DNA from: Biscogniauxia marginata
Taxonomy: Eukaryota; Ascomycota; Sordariomycetes; Xylariales; Xylariaceae
Length of the DNA stretch: 64,000 nt
Reading direction: 5' to 3'
Assembly (NCBI GenBank): GCA_022695795.1
Contig: MU404108.1
Span: 222,629 to 286,628, forward strand
How positions within the stretch are numbered: the first letter of the stretch is position 1; every line of letters begins with the position of its first letter. The notes beneath the pieces were generated by a model. The model was not told the origin of the DNA. It did no database searches and saw only the letters and a program-made list of their open reading frames with translations. A program made the position numbers and the translations under genes. Of this stretch, positions 11,496 to 23,668 are shown piece after piece.

Positions 11496-12582
11496 GGCGG
11501 AAGATAGCACCGGCAATTGATGCTAAGTGCGTCAGCAGGCAACTCCATCGTCACAAATCAAAGAAGGGTACATTAACCTTGGTCTAAGACAATCTCCCTA
11601 GATAGCCTCTCTTCGATATGGATTTTGCTCGCAATAGTCTCTGTTTAGATACCTGGAATATCTAATGGTGTCTCTCTAGATAGAAAAATAACGATGGATA
11701 ATGAAAAGGTTAAGCCCAGCCTGATGGGGAAGTGTTAAACTTGTAGGTGCTCGCGAATTGCCAGTCCAAGAGCCGTATACAGGAATGCGAGCCCAGTCAC
11801 GATGATGAAAGAGAAGACTAATTTGATAACATCGCTGAGCAGCCAACGATCATCCTACCTTTTCGCTACAAACGTAGTTGCATAGCGCCTTGGATCTCCA
11901 TTCGTTAGCAGTATGCAACTAGCTCTGCCGAGTAACTAGAAGAGCTGACATCGAAATGACGGCGTCCCTCATTGCGTGATGCTGGGACGTCCCTATTCGT
12001 GTGAACAAACTCCACATGCTGCAGAACTTTTCCACATGCTTGGACTAAGACGATTTACCCGGGACCTCAGTTTTTTTATGATGTCGGGATTCTCGTCATT
12101 GATAGCGTACCTAAGGACCGGCAAATCCCCGATAAGGGCTTTCGTGCCTGGATATAGCCAGATAGCTTCGACGATCTACCTCACGCCCCTGATAGGGCCA
12201 AGAACATTCCAGCGCATCTCTAATAATGGTGGAGACAGAACTAGCACTCCAACTTATTAGCTGAAAATAGCCCTGATTCACCGAAGTAGGCTCCTATAAG
12301 GTGAGTAATGACCGGCCTAGAAGTACGTAGCTCCATTGGAAGAATAGCATGTAACTAAGGGATCTATGCAAGTGTGTGATAGTTTACCCTAATCGCAGAC
12401 GAAATCTAACTTTTCCGAAATTTTCATCGCTAAGGTAGCTTTTGTTGGAGACAAAGTGAAACTGAGGTGAAGATATCATCGATTATCCTCAGCTTGATAT
12501 TCTATGCGGTCAACCGATATCCACATATCCCGCTAAAACTCATTTTTGACGAGACGTTTCTATTCTCCTTGGAATTTGTATA
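11496..12582. other. Intergenic region, divergent promoters
   Basis: About 1.1 kb between two divergent genes. A small frame at 11976-12260 has no recognisable product. The region should hold promoters of both genes; no distinctive element was seen. Confidence 0.5.
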
Positions 12583-14566
12583 ATGTCGTTATCACATGTT
12601 ACCATGTCTGCAGCTGGCGCGCCAGCGGCGACTCGAGACGATGCAGATTTTGCTGCGGATGAAGACGAAAGACCGCAACATCTAGAAAACGGTCTTCATC
12701 GGCCTGATGAGGGGGAGCGTCAGCCCCTATTGGGCTCTCCCCCGCCTCAAGATAGATGGGTACCACCCCGACGCTTTGGTTGGATCGAGGTGGCCATTAT
12801 GTCCAATGTATTTCTTTATGGCTTCGACGGAACTATCACGGCCGCAACCTATGCCGTGATCAGCTCCGAGTTTGATGCTACGAACACCGCATCATGGCTA
12901 ACTACCTCGTACCTCGTGACGAGCACCGCCTTTCAGCCATTGTATGGCCGTGTGTCGGACATCTTTGGACGTCGCATCTGCTTTTTCATCTCGACAATAA
13001 CTTTTGCTCTGGGTTGCTTGGGATGCGGTCTCGCACATGATATCGTCTTGCTCAATTGCATGAGAGCCCTGACCGGGTTTGGTGGTGGTGGACTCATGAC
13101 TATGGGTTAGTGGTTCCTAGGATGGGAAAGGTATGATCGTCAGCTCACAGATTCTAGCGACCATCGTCAACTCAGATATGATCCCATTCCAGAAGCGGGG
13201 GATGTATCAAGCTCTCCAGAATGGGATGTTTGGCTTTGGTGCTATCTGTGGCGCCTCATTTGGAGGCTCCATCGCGGACAACATTGGATGGCGGTGGTGT
13301 TTCCTTCTGGTGAGCAGACATGATGGGATGTCATACCCCAGTTGTTCTGACGAACATATAGCAAGTTCCTATCTCCATCGTGGCATTATTTCTTGGCTGG
13401 GTGGTCATCAAGAATCCACGGAGTGATCTGATCGAGAGTCGAGGTTTGAAAGCGATTTGGCAGAAAGTTGACTTTTCAGGCGCCCTTCTTCTGGTCGTGG
13501 CCATCTCGGTTCAACTCATCGGGTTGAGCTTGGGCGGAAACGAATTGCCTTGGGATAGTCCGTGGGTCATCGGATCATTAGTCGGGAGTTTGATTCTCCT
13601 CAGTCTCTTCCTCCTAGTTGAGGCAAAGACAACATCAATACCCGTCATTCCACTCCGCATGTTGAGAGGGAAATTACCGGTCGCAATCCAATTGGCGAAT
13701 GTCTGCGCCGGCCTCTCTGCCTACGCTGTAAGTTGATATCAACGGCCCAGATGCATATACTAATGACCAACTCTACTGCAGTATCTATTCATGCTACCTT
13801 TATTTTTTCAAGTCGTCTTACTTGACTCGGCCACCACAGCTGGTGCTCGTCTCGCGATTCCATCACTTGCGACCCCTATAGGAGGTCTAATTGCTGGATT
13901 TGTTATGTCCCGATGGGGGAAGCTCATAACGCTCGTCCGGATAGGCGCGGTATTAATGGCGATTGGAAACGCCTTGGTAACGTCTCTTGGATTCGTGGAT
14001 GCTAACTGGAAGTACTATGTTTATATATTCCCTGCCAATCTAGGTCAGGGTATCATTTATCCTGGGATTTTGTTCACGTCGCTCGCCACGTTCGAACACG
14101 CAGGTCAGCTAAATGTAATCCAGAAACATCGCGGTTCTCTACTAATATGCATCTAGATCATGCGGTATCTGCGTCCACTGTATACCTCATCAGGTCTCTT
14201 GGCTCGGTTTGGGGAGTGTCCATCACTTCTGCAATCGTCCAAACCACGCTCAGCACCCGGCTTCCGGATGCTTTGAGTGATGTGCCAGATAAATGGACAG
14301 TACGCCCCTTTCCTACCGTGGCTCAATTTTGATATGAATTTATAATATTGCGATACTAATCAGGGATGCGTGTCTAGGTGATCGACGCCATCCGACACTC
14401 GGTCGAAGCTCTTCGTGAACTTCCGGCCGATATCCAACTAAAAGCCCGGATGGTGTACTACGATGGGCTACGATACTCATTCGCAGCATCGACAGCCTTT
14501 GCCGTCATCGCTTTCTGTGCGTCATTATTTGCCAACGGTCAGGGATTGCGTAGAACAAGCAGCTAA
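12583..14566 (+). CDS. MFS transporter, DHA2/Vba-Fnx1 type (probable vacuolar amino-acid or drug transporter)
   Basis: Six exons (12583-13105, 13158-13309, 13362-13727, 13782-14103, 14157-14299, 14378-14566) encode 564 residues; introns are 52-78 nt with canonical ends. The ~65-residue cytosolic N-terminus carries an acidic dileucine signal (ERQPLLG), commonly used to sort proteins to the vacuole. The 14-TM body is the Fnx1/Vba branch of MFS: TYAVISSEFDATNTASWLTTS, then the motif-A block LYGRVSDIFGRRICFF, then GFGGGGLMTMATIVNSDMIP and KRGMYQALQNGMFGFG. Relatives import basic amino acids into vacuoles or confer drug resistance by proton antiport. No partner gene is adjacent. An internal ATG at codon 8 is an alternative start. 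Substrate is not decidable from sequence. Confidence 0.88.
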
Positions 14567-15383
14567 ACGGTTATGGCTAAAGCGCACGGATTAGCTTCGA
14601 TGATCAAATGTAATCGTCTTCCAACGATTGCGAGCTATGGCGTGCTTTGCTGTTCATTATCCCTAAAGAAATTACCCCCTGTCACAATATGTACGCTAGA
14701 AAAGTCAATGTTGGGTATGCGAAGACTTACAAGAACCAAGTCTAGTATATCTTGAAGATCGGAACGTATCAGATAGATACGATCAGTATATGTGATAGAA
14801 TCGCATATATTCAGTTAACAGCTAAACATCGTAGTCTGTTTCAAGGTGAACCTATATTACTTACACCTAGGCTGTCACCTCCTTTAGCAGATACTATGTT
14901 CAAGGTAACTTCACAACTTCAGCGTGATATAGAGTATATCCTTATATACCGTATTATGATCTAGCCCTATGCAGGTCCTAAGTATCCCGACAAACCCCCT
15001 TTTTCATTAGTTCCAGGTAATCGGAACAAGACGGACAACCAAAGATATGATGATCTATGACACACATACCTATATGTTTCTTGGTAGATAGCAGTTGTGA
15101 CGTAAATTCGGTGGAAACTTATGGCTCAGGCTTTGCTAGGATTGAATCACGCAACTCGTAGCTAGGCTCGAAAGATCACTCCGATTTTCCTTAAACTCCA
15201 TGCGTTTCTAGGGGCATTTCTAGGGCATCTAGATTAGGTAGTGGTGGTGTGCATACATATTAGGAAGCGTTACCGCGACTCAGAATTGGCTTCCCACCGT
15301 AGTTCTTTTGCATTTCGCTTCTAAATTACCTCAAACTTGACCACAAAGTCATCATCGGGGCTGAAACAGACTCCGTCGGCATC
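14567..15383. other. Intergenic region
   Basis: About 0.8 kb between two tandem transporter genes. Two 60-70-codon frames after 14573 are unsupported. The stretch before 15384 should hold the promoter of the next gene. Confidence 0.5.
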
Positions 15384-17414
15384 ATGTCCATCGAGAATAA
15401 ACCGCCGGCTGGGACCCAGTTGGGTTCAGTAGAGCCTCACGCGTTCTCCGACCCCGAGGAGGCTCGTTACTGGCAGCAATTATATGAGAAGGCAGGATAT
15501 GAAGGCAGGCACCGGTTCGACCCGTCGTTCCAGTGGTCTGCCCAGGGTGAACGACTTCTCAGAAGGAAAGTAGTTTCCCATCTTCCTTGCAGTTAATCAA
15601 CACGCAATCCATCTCCTCTTAAAAGTCATAATGTCTCGTGAACAATAGACAAGTAGCTGATTGTGTCCTTTCACCCAGTTGGACTTGCGTATCATGCTCT
15701 GGGTTTGGATTATGTTTTCATCGCTTGACCTGGTCCGTCGAAATATCAACCGCGCCGTGAGCGATAACTTGGTGAGCTTTCTTTTTCTTCGTTACATGGG
15801 TTAGCATCATAGACTAACAAGTTAAGCTTGATGATCTTGGCGTTAGTACCAAGTGAGCTTTCCCCCACGGCTTAACAAGTCTTACAAGCGAATTCTTATC
15901 AAAGAGGTATAGTGACTACAATACCGGTCAAACTATATACTATGTGTTCTTCCTCGCCGCCGAGCTTCCAGGGGGTCTTATCAGCAAGAAGGTCGGTCCC
16001 TTCCGGTATACCCCTGCAGCAATCGTCCTATGGGGAGTTCTGTGTGCTGTGCAGACTTGCATGCGTGGACGTGCCAGCTTCTGGACTCTGCGAGCCCTTC
16101 TGGGCGTTTGTCAGGGTGGGTTTGTCCCTGAGATGGTGTTGTATCTCTCCTATTTCTTCAAGGGCAACGAGCTGCCTTTCCGGCTGAGCGTGTTCTGGAC
16201 TGCGATCCCATTGACCCAGGTCTATGGAAGCTTGCTAGCTTCTGGTATCCTTCTCATGCGGGGATTAAGAGGCTGGGCGGGGTGGCAATGGCTGTAAGCA
16301 CACATATGTTTCACTATGGTATTTTCCGATAGCCAACTGATATGCTATACAGATTCCTCTTTGAAGGGCTAATTTGCATTATCATCGGCATCATAAGCTT
16401 CTTCGTCATGCCTGCTTCTATCACGGAGCCAGCATTGGGTTTCCGGCGTTCAGATGGATCGAACAAGTGGTGGACGGAAGATGAAGAGAAAGTTCTTGTG
16501 AATCGACTTCTCAGGGATGACCCAAGCAAAGGCGATATCAACAATCGCAACGGCATAAATGTGAAAGGCGTCATTGATGCGTTTACTAATGTGGATCTGT
16601 GGCCAATTTACCTAGTAAGAGAAATTATACTGACCCTTCATACTTGTGGCACGACATTTCTTACTTACGGACTCAACAGCTCGGTCTCTCCGCGTTTATT
16701 CCATTTCAACCAACTGCGAATTATCTGTCACTGACTCTTCGAAACCTTGGCTACAGCGTGTTCGAATCTAATATCTTGACAATCCCTGGATATATATTAT
16801 ATACAATCAATGTGCGTTAGATTTCATTCTATTCGCCATGATATGTGCTGATTCTTTATCCAATTAACAACAGACTCTGATATGCGGTTGGCTCTCCGAA
16901 AAGCTCAACGAGAGATGTCTAGTGGCTGCTATAAGCAACATTTGGATGCTTCCATTCTTTGCGGGACTCATTGGGATCTCACCAGATGCAAGCCCCTGGG
17001 TACGATATGTGCTACTGACCTGTATCAATGGTATCCCTTATACGCACTCCATCCTCGTTGGCATGGCTAGTAAAAACGCGAAGGGTGTAGCAAGGCGCAC
17101 GTGCTCTGCAGCAGCATACAATATGTCCTATCAGGTCGGGAGTATCATTGCCGTGAATATTTATAGGGACAATGACACACCTTACTGTAAGTAATTCCTC
17201 TTCATTTGCGCCTATTATAGGTAACTTACTAATACGATATGATACAGACTATACTGGAAATCGGGCCTTAACTGGCCTTTGCGTAGCCAACATCCTATTC
17301 TTCATACTCACTAAAATCTATTATATACGCCGCAACAAGTCCATCGTCAAACAGTACAATGACCTTCCGGAGTCCGAGAAGCTGGGTGTGATTGACATGC
17401 GCTTTGCGCACTAA
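15384..17414 (+). CDS. MFS transporter, anion:cation symporter (allantoate permease/Dal5-like) family
   Basis: Eight exons (15384-15569, 15679-15771, 15827-15852, 15913-16293, 16353-16614, 16680-16811, 16874-17186, 17248-17414) give 519 residues, normal for the family. The third exon is only 26 nt. Family blocks: LDLRIMLWVWIMFSSLDLVR with NINRAVSDNLLDDLGVSTND after TM1, YVFFLAAELPGGLISKKVG, LRALLGVCQGGFVPEMVLYLSYFF, FRLSVFWTAIPLTQVYGSLL, WQWLFLFEGLICIIIGIISF, and the late loop VARRTCSAAAYNMSYQVGSI. Members use the proton gradient to import allantoate, nicotinate, pantothenate, dipeptides or similar organic anions across the plasma membrane. Substrate is unknown. In the fifth intron, retention would also keep an open frame from an upstream GTAAGAG site, but the spliced form restores the conserved LGLSAFIPFQPTANYL. 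Confidence 0.88.
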
Positions 17415-18693
17415 GATGCGCCCGTCGAGGAGGAGAGTTGCGCCCGGCAGCCAACCAGTTACAAATTTTGAAGTATTAAAAATTTTGAGATGTAGTCATC
17501 ACCAGGAGGATTAGGATTTACAGATTATAGTAGTATCATTCTCCAGACCAGGATTTTCCCTAGAAAACGAATTTCGCATTTTCCTTTCCGTATGATAGAA
17601 CACATTCATTATTGTATAGATGTTGCGATCATTAAATTCCCAAAAGATTACCTATATATTACCAGATTGATTATTAAACCAGGTAGTGGGTTTTCAAGCC
17701 TGCTTTTAAACTGCAAAATCAAGATTGTAATAATAGCAGCATCGCCAGCACTGAAATAGGGGCTTGCACCGCTGTAGCGACTCCTGAGACGGATAGAGAG
17801 TGTAAAGTGGAAATGAAATAGTAAATGGAACAAACTATCATGATGAGTCCGGTGATTGATACGACATCTGCACGCCATCGTGGAAACCCCGTATCACCTT
17901 GTTGAGACAACATGAGTAAGTTCGGCCTGAGCAGCGAACACAGTGTGGGGGATGATACAGGTACAGGTCGATCGTCAAAGTCAAGGGATAATTGATATGT
18001 AACGTTTAAATAAAAATGAAAACTTAATATAAAGTCATTGTTGCAAGATATGAATGTGAGTTATTATAATGATGCTGAAGAAATCGTCTTATTTGATGGA
18101 TAAGTTACAGGAAGTGTGGAACCAGTGGTTTGCTTTGCGAGACACATCTTGTCAGTAGATTATATAATATCGGTGAGCTAGATAAACGGACTTCATCCTA
18201 TACACAAAGCCTGTAGGATAGCGCCTTTAACAGTGAGATGCAGGAGTGGCCGCTTCTTAAGAGAGACAGACATTGCTGGAATAATTGTAAAGGATTTTGG
18301 AACCGAAGCTTTCACTAGCAACTTGAGAACAATGACTAAAGGGACACTGGAGATACTGTCTTGTCTTACGGTTCGTATCACTATATGCTTTATTCCCACA
18401 AAAGATTGATTTTCGACTTAGACATGAACTAGAGTAGAATAATCTAGATAGGCAGCGGTAAAGAAAGACTTCAGTGCATACATTGGGACACGTAAAAAGG
18501 ATGTGACAAAGTTTTTGTCCCCACATTCCTCCTTTTTTACAATATAGCTTGTCATGAAGTAGGCTTTAACTATTGATGCTGACCCTCATATCACTGTATA
18601 GGCACCTCATCATCGTGATTCACTATTTCCTTCCATCAATAATCATAACCACGCCCACAGTTCGCCCCTAGATTTACTATCCAGTTACCCGCA
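17415..18693. other. AT-rich intergenic region
   Basis: About 1.3 kb downstream of the transporter. Several short frames on the minus strand (17648-17913, 18193-18526) have no recognisable product. No repeats or RNA genes recognised. Confidence 0.5.
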
Positions 18694-20530
18694 ATGTCCT
18701 CTTCCTCTCGTGCCCGGCACACAAGCGTCCACGGCCCCGGCGACGAGATCCGACCCAAGCGGAGCTCTATCACGATCGAGTACTCAGACGGTGGTAGGAT
18801 CGTCATACAACGGCCTGGATCGGGTAGAGGTATGGACTTCTGATTGTCCCTGGCAACAAAGGTAGGGCCAAAATAAATGCTAACGCACCGTATCATTGCT
18901 ACCTCGTTTAGGATCCGAGAGAAGATCATCGAGACGATTCTCGACACAGTCGGCCTCCAACTCGCGTGATAGCACCGGCCCAGGCACTAGAGCAGGAGCA
19001 GGGGTAAACGCGGGAGCAAGAGAACGAACACCCGATTCCACGTTTCAGGAACGGCATGACTCCTCAACATCTACCATCATGCCTCGTAGGCATACTCATG
19101 GACGGACCCCAACCCCGGCTTCGGCTCCTCCTCTGGCATCCGACCCTACCCCTGAGCAGCCTCAAGCAGCAGGACTAGACGGAATCCGCACATCGAACGA
19201 GGCTATTGCCGCAGCTACAGGTACAGGTAATGCCCCTTCACGTCGCGGGAATAGTAGTACCCACCGAAACTCCGCTACCGGGCAACGACCACGGGCACGA
19301 GTTCCCGACATATACCGGTACGTATTTGATCCAAGTTATCGTCCTCGTGGTACCGCCGAGGACGGGGATCACGTCTATGACACCTCGACTTCGGGGTCGA
19401 CGTCTTCAGAGGGAGAAATGGATTCGACGCGGGGGCGGCTGTGGATGAGGGGGGGTAATGGTAGTGGTAATAGCAATGGCAATGCCGGCGAGGGTACCGG
19501 ACTCGGGGGCAATTATAGAGGCATAAGTGGGATGAGAAGAGAAAGCGCTAATGGTTCCCGACGGCCGTCTGCATCTCTGAATCAGCAGCATCGTCACTCC
19601 ATGCCGGTGCCCACGCCAAGCCCAGCAACAACACCAAGGCCTTCACTCACGCCCTCGCATGATACCCGCCGGCGCCCGCGGACGCACCAACAACCCCCCG
19701 TCCCTGACGGTACCGCCCCCGCGACGCCCATTAATATACCAACACCAACACCACCACCCGGTAACGAAGGCACGGCCGACCCACGATCAGCCCCCAGAGA
19801 ACCACATACCCACATCCCAAATCCAATGCCCGGTTTCGATCCCAACCATAATCACAACTACAACCACAACCACAACCCCTTCGAAAGAGCCAGGCCACAG
19901 CCCCCTCCTCCCCCTTCTCCCCCCCACCATCACCACCCCCACCGCCGCCGCCACCATTGCCGAGCGCGAAGAACCCCCTCAATCCACCAGATCCACCCCC
20001 TTCTCGACTCCCTCCTTCTCCTCCTCTTCCGCTGGGGTCCTCCCCACCCAGGTAGAAGTTCCCGGCCCCTCTCCCGCTCCCCCTTGTCCCCCTCCTCTCC
20101 GGCCCCCTTGATCCACGACTACTACGAGCACTACTACGGCGGGGGCGAGGGCGAGGGCGGGGGCGGCGACCAACGCAGAAGGAGATCAAGAAGAGGAGGC
20201 GAGGGAGGAGGAGGAGGAGGAGATGGTAGATCGCGGGGGTATCGGTATCCCCGCCAGCGCCAGCACCAGCACCAGCACCAGCGCCCGGACTACGACGATG
20301 ATGACGGTGCCGACGGACAGAGAAGTCGAGAATCATCAGACCGCAGAAGGAGGAGGAGTAGGAGAATGAGCAGCCGAGCCCAAGCCCTCCGTCCCAGCGA
20401 CGACAACGGCGAAGAAGCGGGTTCACGGCCGCCGGCACCAACGCCGGCGGGGCGGCGTTGGTCAATCTGGCCGCCGTGCTTTCGACGTCGTGTGCGCGAG
20501 CGCGAGAACGACCACGAGGGGGGCGATTAG
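18694..20530 (+). CDS. Hypothetical low-complexity protein (Gly/Ser/Pro/His/Arg-rich)
   Basis: Not a recognised family. Two exons, 18694-18829 and 18912-20530, joined by a canonical intron (GTATGG...TTTAG), give 584 residues. The N-terminal ~45 residues (TSVHGPGDEIRPKRSSITIE, YSDGGRIVIQRPG) are the only non-repetitive part and precede a long disordered region: Ser/Arg/Thr-rich to ~190, Gly/Asn-rich, then Pro/Thr-rich with His/Asn repeats, followed by a Gly/Arg-rich run. The last ~20 residues (RRWSIWPPCFRRRVRERE) are basic with aromatic residues and a Cys, which could contact membrane or nucleic acid. Very high GC from ~19.6 to 20.5 kb creates long shadow frames on the other strand. The frame holds for 1.6 kb despite the repeats, supporting a real gene, but no function can be given. 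Confidence 0.6.
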
Positions 20531-20931
20531 AGACAGAAGATAAAAATATATAGATTAGACCCTACTAGATTACAGGCTGAAAACCTTCATATTTGGCGGG
20601 TCTCTTCGCCAAAGTCGAATAAATGACTGAGCATTAACTTAAGAGTCATCGTAGATATGCATCAAGTGTTGAATCTAAAATTTTGGTTTTCTTCATTTGC
20701 CATAAATCTGTAACTCTTACATATGCTTGCATTTTGGTCATTCCCAACAAAGGCGCCATGCGAATGGGTATCTCTACTTGTTCGTGAGTCTTTTTGACAC
20801 CGTGTAACTCCATGCGAATCTCTTGCAGTCTCGGCCAATTCCTATTTCTTGCGCCCGAGGTCCAGTTACCTTCTCTAACAATCCCAGAGAACGCGACATT
20901 AGATTCCCAAACAAACACGCCGTGCATCTCC
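20531..20931. other. Convergent 3' interval
   Basis: 400 bp between convergent genes. A 137-codon minus-strand frame here overlaps the 3' end of the DUG2-like gene in another frame and is judged a shadow or 3' UTR. Confidence 0.5.
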
Positions 20932-23668
20932 TTACAGTTCTTTGAACACATGTCCGAATATCTCGCGGCTTTTGAGGAGGTTGACGACCCGAAGCCTTTC
21001 ATTATCGAGATGGGCCGAGTCAGAAGCCTGCCCGCACGGGAGATGTGCGGCCGGGGCATTGAATTCCTTCTCTAAAAATCGTATTGCTGGTATGGAGCCC
21101 CCTTCTCTAATGTAGAGGGGCCCACGAAGTTTTGGTGAAGTTCCATTGGAATGCGACCCATTTCTGCTATCGCCGTTCTCCTCACCTGCTCCATTACCCT
21201 GGTCATTATCGGTAACCCGAGAAAATAGGGGAGCCCACGCTTGCACAACAGCTTTTTCAAGTGTGCGGAAGATGTAACCACTAGGATCGCCGAGCCACGG
21301 CTCAGCCTGATTATCAATCTGAATGCTAAGCTTGTTATCCGACTCGAGATTGCTGAACTCAGATTCAAGGAAGGAGGTGAGAGAGCTCGTAACTTTCTCA
21401 ACCTCTTGCCCAGGAACTAGTCGAACGCTGATTTTAGCATTCGCATGACTACTGATCAAGCTTCCATCCGGACCCGAGACCTTCACCTTATGATGCGTTA
21501 GATTCGGCTCTCGCCACCGCGCCATCAAATTGGCCTTGAGAGTACTAGCAGATACACCTCCCTTTGTCTGTTCTGTGAGTACAGACAGAATATCGTCATA
21601 TCGAGCTTCCTCTTCAGCCGTCAGCGGTAAAATTCCATCATAGAAACCTGGAAGCATGATGCGGTTTCGGGGACCTTTAAGTTTTGTAAGCAACATCATG
21701 AGGTCAGACAACGGCTCGTTAACCATATAAGACCCGTCAACGCCAGAGTGAAGATCAGGATTCTTTGACTCGACACAGACTGTTGCATGCATAACGCCTC
21801 TTAGACCGTAGGTTAAGCAAGGAGTATCGTCGTTCAGCCAATAGCTGTTAGCTAAAAGGATGTAGTCGATATGGCCGATACGGTCTTTATGCTTTTGGAC
21901 GGTCTCCTCGAAACCACGGGACCCAGACTCTTCTTGGCCTTCGATCACAAACACTATGTCGGAATCTAGGGATTTGGCTTGCATGAGATCGGTAACGGCG
22001 TAGAGCGCAGCCATTATGGGCCCCTTGTTGTCGCTGACTCCACGTCCGTAGAGATATCCGTTGGTTCCCTTGAGCTGGAAGGGGTCGTTTTCCCACTTTC
22101 CGTTCTTAGTGTCGGCTGGGACCACATCGTAATGGCCATAGAAAAGGATTCTCTTTCGTTTCTCCACAGGCTCAAGTTTCCCAGTAAACTTAGCAAGCAC
22201 AACAGGGTGGAGTGTGTCATTTGCACTGAGCATCTCAACGTCGGCACCTAGCTTCTTGAAGAGTGTGCGGAGGAATGTGGCTCCCCGACGACAATCCTCG
22301 GCATATTCAGGACGGGATGATACAGTCTTGTAGGAGACAAACTCGCGAAGAGATGTGATCATCATGTCTTCGTGATGTTCCTCCGAAGGTTCTTCCACCG
22401 AGGCCTGACTCTCAAGTAACCATACGGAGATAGTATTGTCGTTAGCACCCGTGATATACATCTGATTGCCTTCGTGGGTTGTCACTGCGGACGAAAGTAT
22501 TTTCCCATCATGAGCCTGCCACCGTGTCAAGCATTGATATTTCTGGCTCACATTCTGGGACTCGTCTGATTGGAAGTCCCCATAGTGGACGGTGTTGTGT
22601 TTCTGCTCCTACGTTAGCCCTAATATAAATGTGACGCGATGAACTTGTTTGGCTTACGGATACGGTACCCGAGCGCGCAGCACTCCACAAGTATCCCCAT
22701 CCCATCTGAAGAGCCATGACATCCCCCTTATGGGCCTTGATGACCCTCAGCTTCTGCTTGGTATCAAGGTCCCAGAGCTCGACAATACCGTGAAGCTTGC
22801 CGCTGTATAAAAAAGACCCATCCACGGCTAATGACATGACAGAGCTAGCATCTTCTTCCCCAAGAACCATGATCTCTTGAAGACCAGTCTCGTACCCATC
22901 CAGGTCAATCTCTCGTCCGCCAAGCTTCCAAGCCTTGATGGTCCCATCTCCACCACCAGATATCAAGACATCCTCTTCGGGATCGGCATCGGCCGTGGTG
23001 CCCTTGGTCATGAGCATGCAATAGACATATCCATAGTGGGCATACATCTTATTCGCTCTTTTGTCTGTTTCGAGGACGGCTTGGGATCGCGGTATCAAAT
23101 CGTAACGGCCATCGGTCGGACGGGGCGTACTCGCACCACCCACGGCTCTCGAGTCGAAGAAGCGATGGTTTCTTCGATCCGGGTGGTTCGGCGAGTCGTG
23201 CGTCGTGCGTCGTTCGGCATCCTTCAGCGCGACCCACTGGATGGACGTGTTCTGGGCGCCATAGTATACGGTGTCATACTGGGATGAATACGCGACAGAG
23301 AAGATGTCTCCAAAGGAATCGTTGGTACTGTATATTTCGCAGAGTCGGTCCATGGTCTTGGGATCCCAGACGTTAACGATAGGGTCGCTAGCACTCGAGA
23401 ACAAGAGTGAGCCGTCTTTGGACATGAAAAGGCACATAACACTTCGCTTGTGGGCTTGTATGTGATGTGTCTTCTGAAATGTGCCCAGAGACCAGACGAC
23501 TATCTCCCCATTCTGAGTACCGGCATAGATGCTGTCCTTGCCGACAACGAGGGCTAGAACTGAACTGTCATGCTTGAGACTGTGGTACAGCTGCGGCGTC
23601 GTATGCGGAGGGACCTCGAGAATGGGAGAGGGGGCTACGGTGGCGGCAGCGGCGGGTACTGAGGGCAT
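20932..23668 (-). CDS. DUG2: DUG2-like WD40 / M20 metallopeptidase (glutathione degradation)
   Basis: Two exons (23668-22658 and 22608-20932; 49-nt intron) give 895 residues, close to the 878 of yeast Dug2p. Residues ~1-400 are WD40 repeats (SSVLALVVGKDSIYAGTQNG, VMCLFMSKDGSLLFSSASD, VLISGGGDGTIKAWKL, FLYSGKLHGIVELWDLDT, MYITGANDNTISVWLLES). From ~430 comes an M20-type peptidase: zinc-ligand His in LFYGHYDVVPADT, bridging Asp in GRGVSDNKGPIMAAL, catalytic and ligand Glu pair in IEGQEESGS, and a late His in the final ~40 residues (DSAHLDNERL). In yeast, Dug2 with Dug3 hydrolyses glutathione in the cytosol as an alternative to gamma-glutamyl transpeptidase. WD40 fused to M20 is diagnostic for this protein. 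DUG3 is not in the window. Confidence 0.88.

Noticed and set aside
19731..20465. 244-codon minus-strand Gly/Arg-rich frame
   Set aside because: Mirror of low-complexity GC-rich repeats in the plus-strand gene, which has the coherent intron and start.
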